Of a stretch of 64,000 bases of DNA, positions 7,536 to 14,664 are shown in pieces. The stretch lies in NCBI RefSeq assembly GCF_036375055.1, contig NZ_DASUSQ010000146.1:1-64000 (forward strand). Reading direction: 5' to 3'. The stretch's first letter is position 1. Each line of letters starts with the position of its first letter. A program made the translations under genes and the position numbers. The stretch is from Umezawaea sp036375055 (GTDB taxonomy: Bacteria; Actinomycetota; Actinomycetes; Mycobacteriales; Pseudonocardiaceae). The notes under the pieces were generated by a model. It saw only the letters and a list, made by a program, of their open reading frames with translations. It was not told the DNA's origin and did no database searches.

Positions 7536-8875
7536 ACCGGCGGATCCTCGGTGTCGAACTGCGGCGCTCGGTGGCGCCGTGGATCAGCGCGCTCGTGCTG
7601 CTGCTCACGCTGGGCCTGTTCTACCTGCTCAGCGCGCCGTGGACGAAGGGCTCGGTGGCGTGGGACGAGCAGTTGTACGCCACCACCCGGTGGCTCCGGT
7701 TCATGCTGGTGTTCCTGTGGCCGCTGGCGGTCGGCGCGGGCGCCCTCCAGGGTTTGCGCGACCACCGCTCGCGCATGGTCGAACTGCTCACCTCCACCCC
7801 CCGACCCGCCCTGCACCGGACCGCCGGGACCGCGGGCGCGATCGGTCTGCTGCTGGCCACCGCGTACCTGCTGCTGACCGCGATCGGCGGCGTGCAGGCG
7901 CTCGCGGGTGACGGCTACCTCTCCGCCACCTGGGTGCCCACCGCGCTGGTGGGGGTGCTCGGCCTGGTCGCGGGGGCGTGGCTCGGCCTGGGCATCGGGC
8001 GGACGATCCCGTCGCCGCTGGTGCCGCCGCTGCTGTCCGTGGTCGCGCTGGTGGCGATGATCCCCCTGTCGATCGAGGACAACGGCATCCCCTACCGGGT
8101 CTCGCTGCTCTCCCCCTCGCTCGCTCCGTTGGACAACGTGTTCACCGCGGTCGCCCCGGCCGCGAACGCGGGCCAGGCCCTGTGGCTGGCCGGGCTGGCG
8201 GCGACCGGCGTCCTGCTGGCGACCGCCTCCACGGTGCGCACCCGCCTGGCGGCCCTGCTGCCGGTGGCGCTGAGCGCCGCGCTGGCGACCGCCGTGCTGC
8301 CGTCCACCGCCTCGGAGACCTACGTCGTCGACGCGGCGGCGGCCGAGCAGGTGTGCGACGGCGACGTGTGCGCGTCGCGGGTGCACGAGGCCCGGCTGCC
8401 GCTCCTGGCCGGACCGGGCGAGGACGCCCTGCGGCTGCTGGCGAAGCTCCCGGACGCGCCGACCACCGTCCGCGAGCACACCGGGGAGGTCCCCCGGATA
8501 GGCCCCCGTCCCCGCTCCGCCGACGCCGTGACCTACGTGTTCGACGAGTGGCGGTTCGCCAAGCCCACCGGCACCGACCTCACCCGCATCCTCGTGGCGG
8601 GCGCGGGCCTCCCCCCGTGCTACGGCCTGAACACCGCCGGGGTCGTCGTGCAGCGCGAGCACGTGGCGCGCCTCGTGACCGCGGCCTGGTTCACCGGCGA
8701 GCTGAAGCCGCTGGTGGGCAGCAACTACCTCAACGGCGGCGCGATGGCCGACGCCGAGCGGACGTGGGCCACCTTCCGCACCCTGCCCGGGACCGAGCAG
8801 CTGGCCCGCGTCCAGGCGGCCCGCCGGATCGGCGTCTCGTGCGAGGGCGACCAGTGGGAGGCGTTGACCGGATGA
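7532..8875 (+). CDS. ABC-2-like membrane subunit with large C-terminal extracytoplasmic domain
   Basis: A 447-aa protein. Residues about 15-258 hold six or more membrane helices with an ABC-2 type layout. Residues about 260-447 are soluble and probably outside the membrane, with four cysteines (C275, C280, C363, C437) that could form disulfides, plus the phrase TYVFDEWRFAKPTGTDLTRILVAGAGLPP. I do not recognise this C-terminal domain. Start GTG 7532 overlaps the ATPase stop (GTGA); the frame is also open far upstream but that is a shadow of the ATPase gene. Role as the transport or sensing partner of the ATPase is inferred from the operon. Confidence 0.8.
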   Translation: MNRRILGVELRRSVAPWISALVLLLTLGLFYLLSAPWTKGSVAWDEQLYATTRWLRFMLVFLWPLAVGAGALQGLRDHRSRMVELLTSTPRPALHRTAGTAGAIGLLLATAYLLLTAIGGVQALAGDGYLSATWVPTALVGVLGLVAGAWLGLGIGRTIPSPLVPPLLSVVALVAMIPLSIEDNGIPYRVSLLSPSLAPLDNVFTAVAPAANAGQALWLAGLAATGVLLATASTVRTRLAALLPVALSAALATAVLPSTASETYVVDAAAAEQVCDGDVCASRVHEARLPLLAGPGEDALRLLAKLPDAPTTVREHTGEVPRIGPRPRSADAVTYVFDEWRFAKPTGTDLTRILVAGAGLPPCYGLNTAGVVVQREHVARLVTAAWFTGELKPLVGSNYLNGGAMADAERTWATFRTLPGTEQLARVQAARRIGVSCEGDQWEALTG

Positions 8876-9423
8876 GGTGGCTGACCCTCTACGCCCGCTC
8901 CCGCCAGGTCCCGGCGACCCTGGTGGCCGCCCTGGTCACGACGTTCGCCGTGTGGGCCCTGGCCGACCCCCCGGACCCGCACCTGGCGGCACTGTCGCTG
9001 GTCGCCGCCGTCGCGGTCCTGGCCACCGGTCTCAGCGGCCAGGACCCGCACCTGGACCGCACGGCGGCGATCCGCTGGCTCCCCCGCCGCCTCGCGCACG
9101 TGGTCCTCATCGCCGCGGTGTCGGCCGCCCTCCTGCTGGTCTTCACCACCGACCTGGCCCCGGTGTCGTTCGTGCTCCGCGACAGCGCGGGCCTGGCGGG
9201 CCTGACCGCCCTGGCGGCGGCGGTGTTCGGCGGCCACCACGCCTGGACCCTCCCCCTGGGCTGGCTCGCCGTCGCCCTCTTCATCCCGCGGACCGACGAC
9301 GTGGGCACGCGGGTGCTGACGTGGATGCTCCAGGAACCGGACACCCCGGTGGCCTCGTGGACGGCGGGTGTGCTGGCCGTGGTCGGCACGGCGACGTACG
9401 CGGTGCTCAGACCGAGGCGCTGA
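8872..9423 (+). CDS. Small integral membrane protein, last gene of the sigma-ABC operon
   Basis: A 183-aa, strongly hydrophobic protein with about five to six membrane helices (for example VPATLVAALVTTFAVWALA, LAALSLVAAVAVLATGL, LAHVVLIAAVSAALLLVF, AGLTALAAAVFGGHHAW, AGVLAVVGTATYAVL). It has no domain I can name; it is most simply a second membrane subunit of the ABC system. Start ATG 8872 overlaps the previous stop (ATGA). Its 3' end overlaps the convergent HNH gene by 17 bp, so there is no room for an ordinary terminator. Confidence 0.78.
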   Translation: MRWLTLYARSRQVPATLVAALVTTFAVWALADPPDPHLAALSLVAAVAVLATGLSGQDPHLDRTAAIRWLPRRLAHVVLIAAVSAALLLVFTTDLAPVSFVLRDSAGLAGLTALAAAVFGGHHAWTLPLGWLAVALFIPRTDDVGTRVLTWMLQEPDTPVASWTAGVLAVVGTATYAVLRPRR

Positions 9424-10567
9424 ACTCGCGGCGGTGCCAGGCGAAGTACTGCTCCGACTCCGCCCGGTGGGCGGTGCACCGACGTCCGTGCAGGCGGCGG
9501 AGGTGCTCGCCGACGAGGCCGGTCAACTCGGTCTCGGCGGGCGTGGCCACCAGCGTGCCCGTGGCGTCGACCGTCACGTGGCCCGCCTCGTAGAGGTGGT
9601 CGCAGCCGAACACGCAGGCCAGCATCGCGACGTTCCGCACGTCCGCGCGCTCGGCGGGGGAGCACTCCGACCGGCGCTTGACGTGGGCCGCCACCAGGAA
9701 CTCCGCCGGGACCAGGTGGCCGCAGAGGTCGCACGGCGCCTGGACCCGGTCGCCCAGGAGCGCCCGCCGCAGCCTGCCCTGCTCCCGGCGGTACGGCCGC
9801 AGGGCGACCCCGTCGAGGCCGTCCAGCCGCGGGTCGTCGGGAACGGGGACGTCGACGGGCCCGGTCAGGGTGATCCTGGCCGGGCGCGTCGACGCCGCGG
9901 CACCCGGCAGCGTGGCCAGCACGGCGCCGACGAACGCGCTGCGGTAGCCCAGCTCCCGCACGGTGACGCCGACGGAACCGTCGCGCCGCAGCAGGTCGAG
10001 CCCGTTCTGGACCATGAGCACCGGGACCGGTTCACCGTCCGGTGACGCGTCGGTGGCCACGACCGCCACCGAACCCCTCAGCGCCAGCACCCTGTTGGGG
10101 GCGCCGGTCACCGTCCGGATCTCCTGGCCGACCAGCGGTTCGATGATCTCCAACGCGGTCGGCAGCACCGAGTCGCAGCCCGACAGCCCCACCTCGGCCA
10201 GCAGCCCGTCGACGTCGACGACCACCGACCGGTCGCGGACCACGTCGACCACCTGCGCCCGCAGCACCCGGTTCCGCAGCAGACCGGCCACCCTCCGGGT
10301 GAACCCGGTCCCCTCCCACAGGTTCGCGCCCACGAGGCTCTGAACGGCCTCCTCGGGCGTGGCCCCGTCCGGGCCGAACCGGGCGAGCACCCTCCTCGCC
10401 CCACGGCGGAACTCCGCCGGGTCGAAGTGCCGGTCGTGTCCCACGACGAGTTGACCGACGGCCCACAGCAGGACCACCGATCCGACCGGCGTGAGGTCGT
10501 CGACGGACACCAACAGGCTCGGCACGACCACGTCGACCGCCGCATCCCCCGCTCGCACACCGCACAC
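9407..10567 (-). CDS. HNH-nuclease-domain protein, possible orphan restriction/defence enzyme
   Basis: A protein of up to 386 aa. The C-terminal part (about 279-335) is an HNH-type nuclease core: zinc ligands C279-x2-C282, catalytic His in VAAHVKRRSEC (H295), Asn in RNVAMLACVFGCDHLYE (N312) with C318/C322. The middle part (about 155-222: NRVLALRGSVAVVATD, VQNGLDLLRRDG, RSAFVGAVLATLPGA) resembles a domain often attached to such HNH proteins. The N-terminal 150 residues are unfamiliar. No methyltransferase or helicase gene is nearby, so a modification-dependent or solitary nuclease is possible. The start is uncertain: GTG 10567 is the longest, and in-frame GTGs lie 12-15 codons further in. Function is inferred only. 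Confidence 0.7.
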   Translation of the reverse strand: MCGVRAGDAAVDVVVPSLLVSVDDLTPVGSVVLLWAVGQLVVGHDRHFDPAEFRRGARRVLARFGPDGATPEEAVQSLVGANLWEGTGFTRRVAGLLRNRVLRAQVVDVVRDRSVVVDVDGLLAEVGLSGCDSVLPTALEIIEPLVGQEIRTVTGAPNRVLALRGSVAVVATDASPDGEPVPVLMVQNGLDLLRRDGSVGVTVRELGYRSAFVGAVLATLPGAAASTRPARITLTGPVDVPVPDDPRLDGLDGVALRPYRREQGRLRRALLGDRVQAPCDLCGHLVPAEFLVAAHVKRRSECSPAERADVRNVAMLACVFGCDHLYEAGHVTVDATGTLVATPAETELTGLVGEHLRRLHGRRCTAHRAESEQYFAWHRREFSASV

Positions 10568-10578
10568 AGTGACACATG

Positions 10579-10670
10579 GTCAACAACCACGACACCGCCC
10601 ACCGTCAACGACCATCCGGGTGACCCCCTCGCACGCCACCCGACAAAGCAAATCCCCCCGTCAACGAACA
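10579..10670. repeat. Three direct repeats GTCAACRAMCA in intergenic DNA
   Basis: GTCAACAACCA at 10579-10589, GTCAACGACCA at 10604-10614 and GTCAACGAACA at 10660-10670, all in the same orientation between the HNH gene (leftward) and the broken VWA gene (rightward). The 155-bp region is AT-richer than its surroundings. The repeats could be protein-binding sites for the HNH promoter, but spacing is irregular (25 and 56 bp). Confidence 0.45.
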
Positions 10671-10721
10671 GACCACACAGTCCTTTCATTCACACCAGCC
10701 GGGACACGGCGTTTCCCGCGA

Positions 10722-11240
10722 GTGAGAAGAGATGGGCTGCTGGGTTCCGTTCGTCGACGTGGACGACGGCGCGCGTTCGCCGCACTGGCCTGCGCGGTGG
10801 TGGCCGGGTTCGGCACCGTCGTCGCGACCCCCTCCACCACGGCGGCCCCCGCACCGGCCGCGAGCCGGTGCGGCCCGCTGGACGTGGCGTTCGCGCTGGA
10901 CGACACCGGCAGCACGGGCGGCACCATCGCCACCATCAAGACCGGCGTCAACAGCATCGTCAACGACGTCGTGGCGGCGTCGGGCGGCGACCACCAACTG
11001 GGCCTGGTGACGTTCGAGGACACCGTGTCGGTGGTGAACGACCCGGCGCCCGGCAACGCGGGCCCGGTCGTGCACCACGTGACCGACGTCCTCGCCGCGA
11101 GCGCGGGCGGCGGTGAGCCTGAGGCGTCGGACGAGGTCGTGAACACGACCAGGCGTCCGACAGCGGGGTCGAGCCGAACCCGAACGGGTCGGTGTGGAGC
11201 AGCCCGGACGCCAAGGTGTGCCCGACGGCGGCGGACTGCT
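10722..11240 (+). pseudogene. Remnant of a secreted VWA-domain protein gene
   Basis: GTG 10722 opens a frame with a Sec-type signal (arginines, then FAALACAVVAGFGTVVA, then TTAAPAPA) and the first half of a von Willebrand factor A domain: CGPLDVAFALDDTGSTGGTI (MIDAS-like DxTGS), then HQLGLVTFEDTVSVVND and GEPEASDEVVNT. After about 11143 the frame turns to Arg-rich nonsense. A different frame just downstream encodes plausible secreted-protein text (DSGVEPNPNGSVWSS, then PDAKVCPTAADC, about 11160-11240). So the gene has suffered an internal deletion and frameshift, and its 3' end runs into the usp gene. The start region may still be transcribed, but a functional product is unlikely. Confidence 0.65.
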
Positions 11241-11722
11241 CACCGCGGTGGCGGCGGGATCGACTCGATGCCGGGTGCCTGCTCCGGCCACACCAGCAGC
11301 ACCGGGCACGGGGCGTGGTCGACGACGAAGCGCGTGGCGTGACCGAGGCTCCTCGGGCCGAGGCGGTCGCGGTCGCCGTCGCGGGCGACGATCAGCAGGC
11401 CCGCGCCCTCCGCCGCGGCGACGACCTCCTCCTCGGGGCGGCCGTGGCGGTTCACCGCGGTGGCGGGCAGCTCCAGCTCCGCGGCGGCCACGTCGAGCAG
11501 GTGCCGCGCGGCGACCTCGGCGAACTCCTCCACCTGGAGACCGGGATCGCGTTCGGGGTGGCCCCTGCCGAGCAGCCCCGCGAACGCGCCGTGCGCCGCA
11601 CCCGGCACGTCCGGCGCGGTCACGTGCAGCAGCACGACCCGCGAGCCGGGCGGGGTGAGGTTCCGCGCGGCGTGCACGCAGGCCCGCCAGGTGCCCTCGA
11701 CGACCCAGACGACGACGTCCAC
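11240..11722 (-). CDS. Universal stress protein (UspA) domain protein
   Basis: A 160-aa single-domain UspA protein: beta-alpha-beta start VVVWVVEGTWRACVHAA, SRVVLLHVT, a helix with HPERDPGLQVEEFAEVAARHLL, then PEEEVVAAAEGAGLLIVARDGDRDRLGPRSLGHATRFVVDHAPCPVLLVW. The GxxxGS-type ATP loop is replaced by RDRLGPRSLGHATRFV, so nucleotide binding is uncertain. It begins one base after the stop of the ArsB/SLC13-type transporter gene, so the two are co-transcribed; the protein may tune the transporter or serve general stress. Its end abuts the broken VWA gene. Confidence 0.87.
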   Translation of the reverse strand: MDVVVWVVEGTWRACVHAARNLTPPGSRVVLLHVTAPDVPGAAHGAFAGLLGRGHPERDPGLQVEEFAEVAARHLLDVAAAELELPATAVNRHGRPEEEVVAAAEGAGLLIVARDGDRDRLGPRSLGHATRFVVDHAPCPVLLVWPEQAPGIESIPPPPR

Positions 11723-11723
11723 C

Positions 11724-12956
11724 TCAGCCTCCGATCACGGTCAGCCCCACCCAGAGTCCCAGGACGGAGAGCACGAGGGACACCGGCACGGTGAGCAGGC
11801 CGAGCCGGGTGAACTCGGCGAGGTCGGTGCTCGTGTCGTGCTGGTGCAGGATGCGGCGCCACAGCAGGGTCGCCAGCGACCCCACGTAGGTCAGGTTGGG
11901 GCCGATGTTGACGCCGATGAGGACGGCCAGCACCGCGCCCGTCCCGCCCGAGGCCGCCAGCGGCAGCAGCACCAGCACGGCGGGCAGGTTGTTGATCAGG
12001 TTGGCGAGGACCGCGGCGACGGCCGCCAGGCCGAGCAGCGCGAGCAGCGAGCCGCCGCTCGGGACGAGGTGGCCGACGGCGTCGGACAGCCCGTTGTCGA
12101 CGACCGCGCGGACGACGATCCCCAGTGCCAGGACGAAGAGGAGGAACGGGACGCTCGTGGACCCGAGCAGCGCGCGGGGTGCGGTCGTGCGGCGCACGAG
12201 GGCGCGCACGGCCAGCACCAGCGCCCCGCCGAACGCCGCCCACGCCGGGTCGACGCCGAGCGGTGAGGTGACCGCGAACCCGATCAGGGTCAGCGCCAGC
12301 ACGACGAGCACGAACCGCGGCGCGGGGCGGGCGGGCACCGGCAGGCCCGCGTCGGCGCCCGCCGCGAGGTCGGTGGCGAAGAACAGCCGGAACACCGCGT
12401 ACTCCACGGCGATGGCGGCGAGCCACGGCAGCGCCATCAGCTCGGCGAAGCGGGTGAACGAGATGCCCGCCGCGGTGAAAGCCAGCAGGTTCGTCAGGTT
12501 CGACACCGGCAGCAGCAGCGACGCCGAGTTGGCCAGGTGCGTGCACGCGTACACGTGCGGCTTGGGCCGTGCGCCCAGCCTGGACGCGGTGGCGAACACC
12601 ACGGGCGTCAGCAGCACGACCGTGGCGTCCAGGCTGAGCACGGCCGTGATGGCGGCGGCGACGCCGAACACGGAGCCCAGCAACCGCTTCGGGCTCCCCG
12701 CGCACAGCCGGGCCATGAGCGACCCGGCCGCCTCGAACAGCCCCTCGTCGGCGCACAGCCGGGCGAGCACCAGCACCGCGGCGAGGAAGCCGACGACCGG
12801 AGCCAGCCGTTCGACCTCCGCGACCGCGTGCGGCACCGAGATGGCGCCGGTCGCCAGCACCACGAGCGCCGCGGGCACCGCCGCCACCGCCTCGGGCCAC
12901 CCCCTCGGCCGGACGACGGCGAACGCCAGCACCGCCACCAGCAGCACCACGGACAC
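11724..12956 (-). CDS. ArsB/NhaD/SLC13-superfamily ion transporter
   Basis: A 410-aa inner-membrane transporter with 10-12 hydrophobic helices. The ion-transporter superfamily signature is visible twice: ITAVLSLDATVVLLTPVVFATAS with HLANSASLLLPVSNLTNLLAF in the first half, and ANLINNLPAVLVLLPLA with VLIGVNIGPNLTYVGSLATLLW in the second. This is the ArsB-like pattern (SN-x-TN and GxNxGPN loops). Substrate could be arsenite, citrate or Na+/H+; no ars regulator or reductase lies nearby, so I do not assign arsenic. Operon with the UspA gene downstream. Confidence 0.85.
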   Translation of the reverse strand: MSVVLLVAVLAFAVVRPRGWPEAVAAVPAALVVLATGAISVPHAVAEVERLAPVVGFLAAVLVLARLCADEGLFEAAGSLMARLCAGSPKRLLGSVFGVAAAITAVLSLDATVVLLTPVVFATASRLGARPKPHVYACTHLANSASLLLPVSNLTNLLAFTAAGISFTRFAELMALPWLAAIAVEYAVFRLFFATDLAAGADAGLPVPARPAPRFVLVVLALTLIGFAVTSPLGVDPAWAAFGGALVLAVRALVRRTTAPRALLGSTSVPFLLFVLALGIVVRAVVDNGLSDAVGHLVPSGGSLLALLGLAAVAAVLANLINNLPAVLVLLPLAASGGTGAVLAVLIGVNIGPNLTYVGSLATLLWRRILHQHDTSTDLAEFTRLGLLTVPVSLVLSVLGLWVGLTVIGG

Positions 12957-13022
12957 GACGGTGTTCAGCTCGCACCTCCCCGCACGACGGACATCATCCA
13001 GCGCGGGTGGCCGACCGGCAGA

Positions 13023-13418
13023 TCAGCTGCCCCAGAAGGCGTCCTCGACGTCCTGGTCCGAACCGAACAGCCACGCCTCCGCGATCACGCCGTCGGCGAT
13101 CCGCAGCAGGTCCACCCCGTCCAGCGCGAGCGACGCGCCGTCGCGCTCGGCCACGAAGTGGATGGTGGCGGCGACCAGGTCGCCGTTGCCCATGAGGTGG
13201 TCGACGCGGTCGATCCGGAAGGTGCCGCGGCTGCTCTCCACCATCCCGCCGATCATGGCGAAGACCTCGCCCGCGCCGGAGCGGGTGCCGGAGAAGCGGT
13301 TCGCGCCCGGCTGGTGCCAGACGACGTCCGGCGACAGCAGCGCGCCGACGGTGTCGAGGTCGCCCGCGGCGAGCGCGTCGAAGTACTTCCGGACGACGGC
13401 GGTGTTCTGGTCGGACAT
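13023..13418 (-). CDS. NTF2-like (SnoaL/DUF4440-type) protein
   Basis: A 131-aa cytoplasmic protein with the cone-shaped NTF2 fold: VVRKYFDALAAGDLDTVGALLSPDVVWHQPG at the start, FSGTRSGAGEVFAMIGGMVE, DHLMGNGDLVAATIHFVAERDGASLALDGVDLLRIADGVIAEAWLFGSDQDVEDAFWGS at the end. Such proteins are small-molecule isomerases, hydratases or ligand binders; no substrate can be told. It is divergent from an HxlR-type regulator, and the operator cluster at 13451-13489 sits between them, so it is the probable regulated target. Confidence 0.88.
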   Translation of the reverse strand: MSDQNTAVVRKYFDALAAGDLDTVGALLSPDVVWHQPGANRFSGTRSGAGEVFAMIGGMVESSRGTFRIDRVDHLMGNGDLVAATIHFVAERDGASLALDGVDLLRIADGVIAEAWLFGSDQDVEDAFWGS

Positions 13419-13450
13419 GTGGAGCCTCCCTGTTGTCGTTGCAGGGAGCT

Positions 13451-13489
13451 ATGGTTTCTTTTGGTAATCAATTACCTCAAGGTAACCAT
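13451..13489. promoter_or_regulatory. Operator cluster for the HxlR regulator
   Basis: AT-rich 39-bp stretch between the divergent genes. It contains GGTAAT-CA-ATTACC (13463-13476, perfect 6-bp arms), a second GGTAACC (13481-13487), and outer ATGGTT (13451-13456) and AACCAT (13484-13489). HxlR-type winged-helix dimers bind such short dyads; the site is placed to control both promoters. The two dyads are offset by about one base, so they may be separate overlapping sites. Confidence 0.7.
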
Positions 13490-13505
13490 TGGACGGATGC
13501 GAGCC

Positions 13506-13883
13506 ATGTCACACACTCCGCGCTGGGACGTGCTGACCAGGACGTGCCCGTCGCGCACGTCCCTGGCCCGCATCGCGAACAAGTGGACGGCGATGGTCGT
13601 GATCACCCTGGCCGACGGGCCCCGGCGGTTCGGCGAGGTCCGCGAGGCCCTGGACGGCATCAGCGGCAAGGTCCTCACCTCGACGCTGCGCGACCTCGAA
13701 CGCGACGGGCTGCTGCGGCGCACCGCCCACGCCGAGGTGCCGCCCAGGGTCGAGTACGAGCTGACCCCGCTCGGCCGCACGCTGCGCGGTCCGCTGGAGG
13801 CGCTCTGCCGCTGGGCGGAGGAGCACATCCCGGAGGTGCTGGAGGCGCGGGACGAGTTCGACGCTCAGGCGGACCGGGGGTAG
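13506..13883 (+). CDS. HxlR-family transcriptional regulator
   Basis: A 125-aa winged-helix regulator: CPSRTSLARIANKWTAMVVITLADGPRRFGEVREALDGISGKVLTSTLRDLERDGLLRRTAHAEVPPRVEYELTPLGRTLRGPLEAL is the diagnostic HxlR core. The single Cys near the N-terminus (about residue 12) is the position used by redox-sensing members such as HypR and QorR. Start ATG 13506 is preferred; ATG 13497 would add MRA. It is divergent from the NTF2-like gene and its last 19 bp overlap the convergent SDR gene. It probably represses itself and the NTF2-like gene through the 13451-13489 site in response to electrophiles or quinones (inference). Confidence 0.9.
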   Translation: MSHTPRWDVLTRTCPSRTSLARIANKWTAMVVITLADGPRRFGEVREALDGISGKVLTSTLRDLERDGLLRRTAHAEVPPRVEYELTPLGRTLRGPLEALCRWAEEHIPEVLEARDEFDAQADRG

Positions 13884-14563
13884 AGCGCCGCCACGCCGCC
13901 CGAGAGCCGCGACTGGACGGCGCGGCTGCGGTCGTCGGCCACGATCTCGGGCTCCCCCGCCTCCACGCCGTCCAGCGCGAGGGCCGCGATGACGGCCGGG
14001 TCGCTCTTGGGCGCGTCGACGTGCCCGACCATGTCGGTGTCGAGGAACCCGACGTGCAGCGCGCTGACCCCCGTGCCCTGCCCGGCCAGTTCGATGCGCA
14101 GCGCGCTGGTGAGCGACCAGGCGGCCGACTTCGCCGCCGCGTAGGCGCTGAAACCGGGCCTGGTCACCCAGGACAGGACCGAGAGCACGTTCAGCACCGC
14201 GCTCTCGTCGTGCTCGGCGAGCTGCGGCGCGAACGCCCTGGTGACCAGCAGCGTGCCGAAGTAGTGGGTGTCCATCTCCAGCCTGATGTCCTCCAGCGAG
14301 CCGTCGGCCAGCGACGCCCCGGTGAACGACCCTGCGTTGTTGATCAGGATCGAGACTCCCGAGGTGGCGCGTGCCGCGGCGGCGACCGACTCGGGGTCGG
14401 TCACGTCGAGCGCGATCGGGACGGCTCCGGGGAGGTCGACGGACGCAGGGTTCCGAGCACCCGCGTAGACCGTGGCTCCCCTCTTGATCAGCTGTTCGGC
14501 GAAGTGCCGCCCGAGTCCGCGGTTGGCACCGGTGACGAGTGCGGTGCGGCCTGCGAGGTCCAT
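13865..14563 (-). CDS. Short-chain dehydrogenase/reductase (SDR)
   Basis: A 232-aa classical SDR: cofactor motif TGANRGLGRHFAEQL (TGxxxGxG) near the start, ILINNAGSF (NNAG), catalytic Ser in VLSVLSWVTRPGFSAYAAAKSAAW with YAAAK (Y-x3-K). NAD(P)-dependent oxidoreductase of unknown substrate. ATG 14563 has GGGAG 5 nt upstream and gives the family-typical start MDLAGRTALVTG; ATG 14575 is an alternative. The 3' end overlaps the hxlR gene in convergent orientation. It lies downstream of the SARP-type regulator gene on the same strand, but a 100-bp gap makes co-transcription doubtful. Confidence 0.92.
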   Translation of the reverse strand: MDLAGRTALVTGANRGLGRHFAEQLIKRGATVYAGARNPASVDLPGAVPIALDVTDPESVAAAARATSGVSILINNAGSFTGASLADGSLEDIRLEMDTHYFGTLLVTRAFAPQLAEHDESAVLNVLSVLSWVTRPGFSAYAAAKSAAWSLTSALRIELAGQGTGVSALHVGFLDTDMVGHVDAPKSDPAVIAALALDGVEAGEPEIVADDRSRAVQSRLSGGVAALYPRSA

Positions 14564-14664
14564 GTCGACTCCCATCCGAGTTGGTGGTTCCACCGTACTC
14601 CCTGGATTGGAAGTTCCGACTCAGGTGTAGCCCGGATCTCACGCGAGCGGTGGGACGGGGTGCG

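Noticed and set aside
11724..12956. Arsenite exporter ArsB as a firm call
   Set aside because: The fold fits several ion-transporter families and no arsR or arsC lies nearby, so only the superfamily is stated.
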